From Plotosus lineatus (taxonomy: Eukaryota > Chordata > Actinopteri > Siluriformes > Plotosidae), in NCBI GenBank assembly GCA_024760905.1, contig CM045729.1:44637080-44701079 (forward strand): a DNA stretch of 64,000 nt, read 5' to 3'. Numbering within the stretch: the stretch's first letter is position 1; each line of letters opens with the position of its first letter. Shown piece by piece: positions 53,501 to 62,800 of this stretch. The notes beneath the pieces are model-generated. The model ran no database searches. It was not told the DNA's origin and was given only the letters and a program-made list of their open reading frames with translations. A program made the translations under genes and the position numbers.

Positions 53501-55158
53501 GGGGCACAGGGGCTTGACCAATTCCGTTTTGCTGCCTTGTCTACATGGAGTCTTTTCAGTTGTCTCTCGAGCTGATTGTAAGTGAAGTTGACATGTGGAA
53601 AAGGGGTGTTAGGTCCATCACAGAAGGCAAGGGTACAGTGAGGAGAGGGAGGGAGAGAGGATGCAGGGTGGTTCAGACTTACTCCTGATGAGGCAGTGGG
53701 GTGCTGTGCAGCAACCGCAGTGTCGAATTGGTTAAAGAACATATTCAGCTCATTGGCCCTGTCTTCACCGTCCTCATCTCCTCTGCTGATGGCTGGCCCT
53801 AAACCATTAATGGGCTTCATACCACTCCAAAGTTTCAGTGCAGAAGTGTCAGTGCAGAAGTGAATGTAGTATGAAATGCACTCAGTAAGCCCATCAATGT
53901 CATCATAGTGTGGCTTACAGAGCACGGGCCTATCCATCCTTTGAAACATGTATTGGAGTTCCTTCATGACCTCCTCTGATCATCACCTAACAGTCTTTCT
54001 CATCGTGGGTTGCCTTTTCACGACAGGCACATACAAAAGGTAAAGTAAGTTGTGTTCTGATCTTATCGGTGGGGGGCGGAGAGGAACTGTGTTTGTTCTG
54101 TCCTCATTACAATCAATGTATCATCCCATTATATATTATTTATAGTCTATAATATGGTCTGTTTATTTATATTTTAACATAGTACTGGATATTATGTTGT
54201 AATACTTAGTAATATTTGTCAGAGCATAGTATACTTTATATAATTTCGAAAAAAAAATTCTCAAATGTGGTTGAATGGATTTTAACTCCTTTTGCAAAGA
54301 ACTGAAACTCTCATGTATAACTAGCATGATTTCATTTCTTACCCATCTTTTTCCTTCGTTCTTACTAGTACTGATTTTCGGCACTCTGTCAAGTAATTCA
54401 AAGAGCTGAACAGCAGCAATTTTGGCTTTGGCGTAGTCTGGAGTGAAAGATGAAGCTCTTCCAAGAGCTGTGCCACTGATTACAAGGGCAGTGATTACTC
54501 TAGAACATTAAACACAAAGCTTTAATAAGCATAATAATATCCTATACCAGCTACCCAAGTTTCAATTACAGTTATAGTGTACATCATTCATATTTTTTAG
54601 AACTTACCTGAAAACAACAACATAGTGCAGGCCCTCAAAATTAACAAGATAACCGCCATATCTAAACGAAGCTGCATATGCCATGAAGATAACACACTGG
54701 GCAAAGGCAAAGCAAATGGCATAGACATGAGCCTTCTTCTTAGCTGCTTTGTAGGGTGCATCCAACTGCTGCTCATACAGAGCCACAAATTGTTTCTCTT
54801 TTGCCAGACCTGCAACAGTCCTGATGTTGGCCATGGCTTCACCAGACACCTATAGCATTAGATAGACTTACAGTTAATTTAACTGTATATAATTCATCAA
54901 ACTTTTTGAAAACCTGAAGACTTTTCTTAATCTACTATTTTAGTATTCTAGAATACAGGGATCCTCACTTTCCACAGTTAATGGGGATCGAGACCACCCC
55001 AAGACCGCTGATTTCTGCAAGTAGGATCAATCCCCTGACTGACGTATATGTACATGTATGTGTGTATATAATATCAATAAATACATATTCAATGCTATAA
55101 ATGCTTATAATAACAATTAAACATTCAAAATAATGCATAAGATGTAAATAAAATATAA

Positions 55159-55193
<35 letters not shown>

Positions 55194-58100
55194 TACAGAA
55201 GCGTGCGCATGCGCATACGCACACAGATGCTCGCGCACACACTCAGATGCACACGTCACATAAAAATGTAAGTAATTTTGTTGGGGGGTTTTGGGTTGGT
55301 TTTTTTTTTTTTGCATAGTTGGCCTTGTTTTGCAGCATTTTCCTTAACTTGTCCCCTATTTTTCCTTATTTTTCGATGAATATTTTTGAAAACCCCTCGA
55401 TGCACTGAAGCCGCAGAAACTGAAGCATGAAATAGCGAATACAGTGCTTCTCAAATGGTGGGGCGCGTCCCACTTGGGGGGCATGGTATGATGCCGGGGG
55501 GGTGATGCTGGAGGAGCACGTTTGCCCCTGGGGAACATGCTTTCTGGAATTGTGGACGAGAGTTAAGTGTAATTGCACCTCCACTCCAGTAGTCGGCAGT
55601 GGTGCTTTCATTGTCTCACATGGTTTTTCACACTAGCAAACGATATAAAGTGCAGTAAACAACCTCTCAAGCAACAACACGGAAAAATTTCTAACAAGAT
55701 TAAAGAGAAAGGTGGAGCAAGATGGAGATATTAAGACATGAGCAAGTTAAATGAGTGTAAATAAGGATGTATTTTTTTAATTTCAGACAAATTGGTGCAC
55801 TTTAAATCTTTTCTGTTACAGATTAAAAAATAACACTAATGAAGTTTTTCTACATTGTAAGTTGAACTATATTTCCTTTTTTGTTTTTAATGTTAATAAA
55901 GATACAATATACAGAGATGTACTAATAACAATTTTATAGACAAATAATACTATTTATAGTGGCTTGTGGGGCGGTGTGGAGTGTGAAATGTTTTTTTGTT
56001 CCTGGAGGGGGCGCCACAGATAATCATTGTGAATGTCTGTATGTCTGTCTTCCTTTTGGCTTTTCCCCTTTTACTCGGGAGTCGCCACAGCAAATCATCT
56101 GATTCGCACGTTTGATTTGGCAGAGGTTTTTACGTCGGATGCCCTTCCTGTCACAACCCTTTTTAGCAAGGGACAGAAACACGCTGACGGCTTTGCAGCT
56201 ACTCTTTACGAAAGTCAGCAATGGTTCTTTTACATGCCTCTCACCATAGACAGTGAGAGACATGGCCCGCCTTTGATAACCCAGTTAGCTGCACTGGGGG
56301 GGACAGTGACAACCTTGTGGAAAGTGGGACTCGAACCCCCAACCTTTGGATCAGCGATCCAGCGCCCTATACCACTAGACCACCACTGCCCCCATTGTGA
56401 ATCACTACTGTAATAATAAAAAGGAGAAAACGATAAAAAAGACTTTCTACAGTTGCTAGGAAAATGTGAAACTATTCAAACCTATTTACAATTTGTATTT
56501 TTATTTATTTTTTTAACAGTAATGATAAAGTTGATGAATATCTGCACATTCTTGTTGTGGTAAAATGCTAAGTAATAACTACACATTACTGCTGCTGTAC
56601 CTGTCCTGCAGCCTCCATTGCTTTCTTGTCCTCATTAGCAAAGCCAGTCAGCATTTTAGCTTGAAAAACACCCGAGAGTCCGATAAGTGGAAGGAAACAT
56701 GTCACCACCAAACTTAACTTCCAGCTGAAGTAGTACGCAATAATAAATGAGGCCCCAACATTTGTCAGAGAGTTCACGATCATTCCTATCTGAGAGCCAG
56801 TAGCCTGAAAAAGATACAACATTTTAATTTGTTAATGTTTTGCTTTCTGTATAATCTGCAATATGTTATTTGAAGCAATACTAGTAACATAGCTTCTTTA
56901 AAAATAAATCATAACGACAACTTATCAATGGCTGGAATTGGGATCTTAATATGTCGTCACAATGTAGTTTAATTAAAAGAGGCTTTGATTGTTGGATAAA
57001 TTGTGACCACACACTTTTCATTACAAACAGCTGCCACTAGGCTCTGTTCCACGACAAGAATACCACTGATTTAGGTACGAAGCAGCTGTAGTTAAAATAA
57101 TATCAGTTTACAGAAAATCATTTACAGGATGTTTCATATGCATACTAACCCCTTGCACCATGGATGCATCAGTAGCCAGTCTCGTGGTGAGAGCGCCAGG
57201 GCTGTTGTTAGGATCGTCAAACCAGCCGATTTCCTGTGTGAGCATCGCCTGGAATCCAATCTTCCTTAGTCTGCGAGTCAGACGCTCCCCGGACTTAGCA
57301 AAGGCATACCCCTTAGCAAAATAAACACACACCTTACATTAGATATGTGGATGTCGAAAAGTAGATCTAATTTTTAATGAGATTAAATCAAATTATGTAC
57401 CGTCACAGACATGTACAAGTGCTGAGCAGCACTAATGAGTGCTTTTTCAATGAGCTATTTTTAAATACGGTAATTGTATTGTTAAATTTATTTTTGTGTA
57501 AAAGCAGAAACTAAGTGTTTAACATTGTATATGTTCATGTTTTATATTTACAACTGGCATCAATTATCAGCGTTTTAAAAACAGGCTGTAGCCTCCTTCT
57601 GACAGCACGTCGACCCAACTGCTGAACAAAGACTCGGAAATCTTGATGGATTCTGATAGGTCGTACAGTGTCGTATTGATTGGATTCTCTCTGAAACACT
57701 GACAGATGGATTAATCGTTTATTCTACTGCAGTTTCATATAAAAACTATGCCCATCATTCCACCAGAAGTGGTTCAAATACCGGTTTAAAGTTTTCATTC
57801 AAGTTATAGAATGGCTAAATAAATGCAAAATTTATACTTTGTATTTAAAAAAATCATTCAAGATAAAATAATTTGATGTGAAACTGTGCCGAGCGGACGG
57901 CGCAGATCTGCTTTGCCCAGAAGTGCCACACACACACCAAAAGAAGTTTATTATCGAAGTATACTGTATATATTCGTTACTAAAGAGCTTGGTTCCCTTG
58001 TATGAATCTTATAGTTTAATTCTGCATGAATATGAATATTATTATGGGATAGAGTATTATTGGATGTTTGAAACTTTCACGAAGTATTTTGCCGCCTAAT

Positions 58101-58684
58101 TGTCATTTCATGTTTTGAAATGCTGACAAAATGCAGTTGAATTTAAAACTTCAATATTTTATCTAACTGTGTAACAGTTCCAACTTGATGTTAATGGCAC
58201 CAATATTCAGGACATTTTGGCGAATTTATTTTCAAAGTCAACAGGTGACTTGGCCATTTGGCCATTTGAAAAAGAAATTTCCTCCATTTTTAGGAGTGAT
58301 TTTTTTAATTACCATGCAGACAATAATTTAAAAAACTAGAGACAAGCTGTGTATGCAACTGAATTGGAAAATGTAAATTTTTAAATTTATTTAACTGACA
58401 TGTGAAAAAAAAGCAATTTTGGCATTTCTATTTTAGTGCGAAATGGACCATAAAATGGTATCACCATGAAGATGTTAAAAATACTGTAACTTTTAAACCA
58501 ATAATGGTATATTAATAAATGAGGATCATTTTCTTTGTTATTTTCCATTTTTTCTGATTAACTGTTACGAGAGATTATTTTTTAAAAGAAAAAATACCTC
58601 GTGGTACCCAATAAAATACTGTACAAGCCTTTTTAAATTTTTATGTTTACTGGAAAGCATACCTACATAAATACATGCATACAT

Positions 58685-58736
<52 letters not shown>

Positions 58737-58739
58737 ATA

Positions 58740-58813
<74 letters not shown>

Positions 58814-59321
58814 GAGAGAGAGAGAGAGAGAGGAGAAAATGTTTACAAGACGGTGTTGAGGCCAGCGATATTGTATGGTTTAGAGACAGTGGCCCTGGGG
58901 AAAAGACAGGAGTCAGAGCTGGAGGTAGCAGAGATGAAAATGTTGAGGTTCTCTTTGGGAGTAACGAGGATTGATAGGATCAGGAATGAGCACATCAGAA
59001 GGACAGCACACATTAGATGTTTTGAGACAAAGTCAGAGAGGCTAGATTGAGATGGTTTGGACATGTACAGAGGAGGGATAGTGAGTATATTGGTTGTAGG
59101 ATGCTGAGGTTGGAACTACCAGGCAGAAGGCTGAGAGGAAGACCAAAGAGATTTATGGATGTGGTGAAGGAGGACATGAAGGTAGTTGGAGTAAGAGTAG
59201 AAGATACAGAGGATCAGGTGATATGGAGGCGGATGATTTGCTGTGGCGACCCCTGAAGGGAAAAGCCGAAAGGAAAAGAAGAAGAAGAAGAGAGTGAGCG
59301 AGAGAGAGAGAGAGAGAGATA

Positions 59322-59387
<66 letters not shown>

Positions 59388-59785
59388 TCATAATAAAACC
59401 CTTACTTGTAGGAACTGTGAGAAGAAACTCATAATCCCAACAGAGACAAATAGAATACAAATTCCATTAATCTGCTGCCTCTGTTTGTCCAGGTCTCTGA
59501 TTGCAAATGTCTGCATAAAATGATAGGTATTGGAATTTACATGAAATCCAAAATGTACAGCAAACTAAAAATGTTCTTTCCAACCATTTAATTTGTGCTC
59601 ACCCCTATAATCTGACTAAATAAGAGGGCGTATATGGGGTTCACAGATCCATTTAGTGCTGCTGCTAAAGAGCCAAACAACATATATGGCCATTCAGGCT
59701 GGTTGTACTTCAGAATTCGAGCCACTGGTGCTGATTTAGTCAGCTGTTTATCATCATCAATTTTCTATAACAACAACAACAACAA

Positions 59786-59846
<61 letters not shown>

Positions 59847-59848
59847 TG

Positions 59849-59885
<37 letters not shown>

Positions 59886-62800
59886 AATCATCATCATCAC
59901 CATTGTCCGCTGCTTAATCCGTGGTCAGGTCACAGGGACAGCAGCCCTAAGCAGTGAGGTCCAGACATCCCTCTCTCCAGCCACTTCCTCCAGCTCTTTC
60001 AAGGGGACACCAATGCATTCCCAGACCAGCTGAGAGACCTTCAGCGTTTTCTGGGTCGACTCAGGGGTCTCTTCCCAGTTCGACATTCAAGAAACAACAC
60101 ACCAGGGAGGCTTTCGGGAGGCATTCTAACCAGATTCAGAAGCCACCTCGACTGGCTCCTCTCAACACATCCTGTGAAGAAGCCGTTTGTTTCCACGATC
60201 ATGTTCTTTTGGTCACTACCCAAAGCTTGTAACCATGGGTGAGGGTTGAAACGTGGGTCAACTGGTAAATTGAGAGCTTTGCCTAGCGGCTCAGCTCCCT
60301 CTTCACCACAATGGACAGAGGCTGCAGTGATCTGCATGTCGATCACCTACTCCATCCTTCCCTCACTTATGAACCAGACCCCAAGATACTATAACCCATC
60401 CACTTGGGGCAGGACTTCATTCCAGACCCAGAGGTTGCCTTCCATCCTTATCTGACTGACAACCATGGCATCAAACTTGAAAGTGCTGATTCTCATGCCG
60501 GCCACTTCGCACTCAGTTGCCAATTGCTCTAATGAGAGCTGGAGGTCCTCGATAGACGAGGCCAAAAGGTCCACCTCATCCACAAAAAGCAAGGACAAGA
60601 TCCTATGGCCACCAAAGCAGAACCCCTCAATGCCGCAGCTAAGTCTTGAAATTCAGTCCATAAAAATTATGAACAGAATCAATGACAAACAACAGTCTTG
60701 GCGGACTCCAACCCTCACCTAAATGAATTCGACCTGTTCCAAACCAATTTCTGGCTCCGGTGGTAGAGAGACCATATGGTCTGTAGCAGCAGGTCTAGTA
60801 CACTGTACTCCCAGAGAACACCCCACAAGATAGCCCGAAGTACATGGTTGAAAGCCGTCTCTAAATCCACAATACACACATGGACATATTGGTCAAACTC
60901 CAATGCCCCTCCAGGATCCTGTAGAGTAGGGCTCACCAACCTTTTTGAAACCGAGATCTCCTTCTTGGGTACTAATTAATGCGAAGGGCTACCAGGTCGA
61001 TATACACTTCTAAAATAACAAATTTGCTCAATTTATCTTTAATTATATGTTATTACTAATAATTAATTATATTTATCTCTTTGAAGATATTGATTTGATT
61101 TTTTAAAAAATAGCAAAAAAATTAGATGCAGCTCAATGGAGAGTGGCGCTATGGATCCTCGGGCCTGTTCTAAAAATAGCAGTGAACAGGCCTGCGGACA
61201 AATCATGTGCTTACGGGCGACCTGGTGCCCGTGGGCACCAAGTTGGTGACCCCTGCTGTAGAGTGTATAGAGTTGGTCGAGAGTGCCATGAACAGGACGA
61301 AAACCACGTTCCGTCTGAATCCAATGTTCAACCACCATCTGATTCTCTTCTCCAGTAGTCCTTAATAGATTTTCCTGGGTAGGCTGAGGATTCCACAATA
61401 ATAAGACATCTTCCGGTACCCCTTTTTAAAAAGGGGAACTACCACCTCGGTTTGCCAATTCACAGGTATTTGCCCCCAATGTCAATGTTGCAAAGACATG
61501 TCAACCAAGACAGTCCTACAACATGCAGAGCACTGATATTCAGGGTGGATCTCACCCACCCCCGGAGTCCAACCACAGGAGCTTTTTGAATACCTCGGTG
61601 ACCTCAGTCCCAGTGATGTGTGGACCCCCATCCAAACCCCCAGGGTCTTCCTCTTATACGGCGGGCATGTTGATGTGATTGAGGAGGGCTTCAAAGTACT
61701 GCTTCCACCTCCCAACAACATTTCCAGTCGAGGTGAGCAGCTCCCCATTTCCATTATAAATAGCATTTGTGGATAACTGCCTCCCCTCCTGAGTCATCGG
61801 ATGGTGCTCCAGAACCTTTTCAAGGTTAACTGATAGTTGCTTTCCAGGCCCTCACTGAACTCCTCCCACATCTTAGATTTTGTATCAGTGACAGCTCAGA
61901 CTACAGAATGTTTGGCCTGCCAGTACCTGTCTACTGCCTGGGGAGTCCCGCTGGCCAGTCCAACTCGATTGGCCTCCTTTTTCTGCTAGACGACCCTCTT
62001 CACCGCAGGTGGCCACCATTGGGTTTGAGGGTTACTGCCACAACAGGCACCAATGACCTTCTGGTCACAGCTACAGGCTACCACCTCAAAAATGGAGACA
62101 TGAATCATGGACCATTCAGATTCAAAGTCCCCCGCCTCCTTTGGGATGTGGTTGTAGCTCTGCAGAAAGTGGGAATTAAAGCCCCTCTGACACAAGACTC
62201 CACCAAGCATTCCAAGGAGACCCAAACAACATGTTTGGGGCTGCCAGGTCAGGAGGGTGGCCTCCACTGCCATCGGAGCCAACTCACCATCAGGTGGCGA
62301 TCAGCTGATATCTCAGCTCCTCTCTTCACATGAATGTCCACAACATGCGGCTGCAAGTCTGATGACATGATTACAAAGTCAATCATCGAACTGCGATCTA
62401 GGGTGGCCTTGTTCCAAGTGCACTTATGGACAACCTTATGTTCAAATATTGTGATCATGATGGACATAAGGTTATGAGCACAGAAGTCCAACAATGAAAT
62501 ACCATTCGGGTTCAGACTGGAGAGGTCGTATATATTGATCACATCCTTCCAGGTCACACTATCATTGCCCATATGGGTGTTGAAGTCTGCCAGGACAACA
62601 AGGGAATCCCCAGGGAGAGCATTCTACAACACATTCCCTAAACACTCCAAGAAGGGTGAGTACCCTGAACTGTCATTTGATGCATGAGCACAAAGAACAG
62701 TCAGGACCCGTGCCCCACCCGAAGAAAGAGGGAAGTTACTCTTTCATCAACTGGGGAGAACACCAATATGTGGGCACCGAGATGGGTGGCAACAAGCATG

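Noticed and set aside
58643..59050. 135-codon open frame with long Val-Cys and Ile-Tyr runs
   Set aside because: It reads through GT and AT microsatellites into a LINE fragment; not a gene.
61908..62333. 141-codon plus-strand frame
   Set aside because: Antisense to the endonuclease region of the degraded LINE; no domain of its own.
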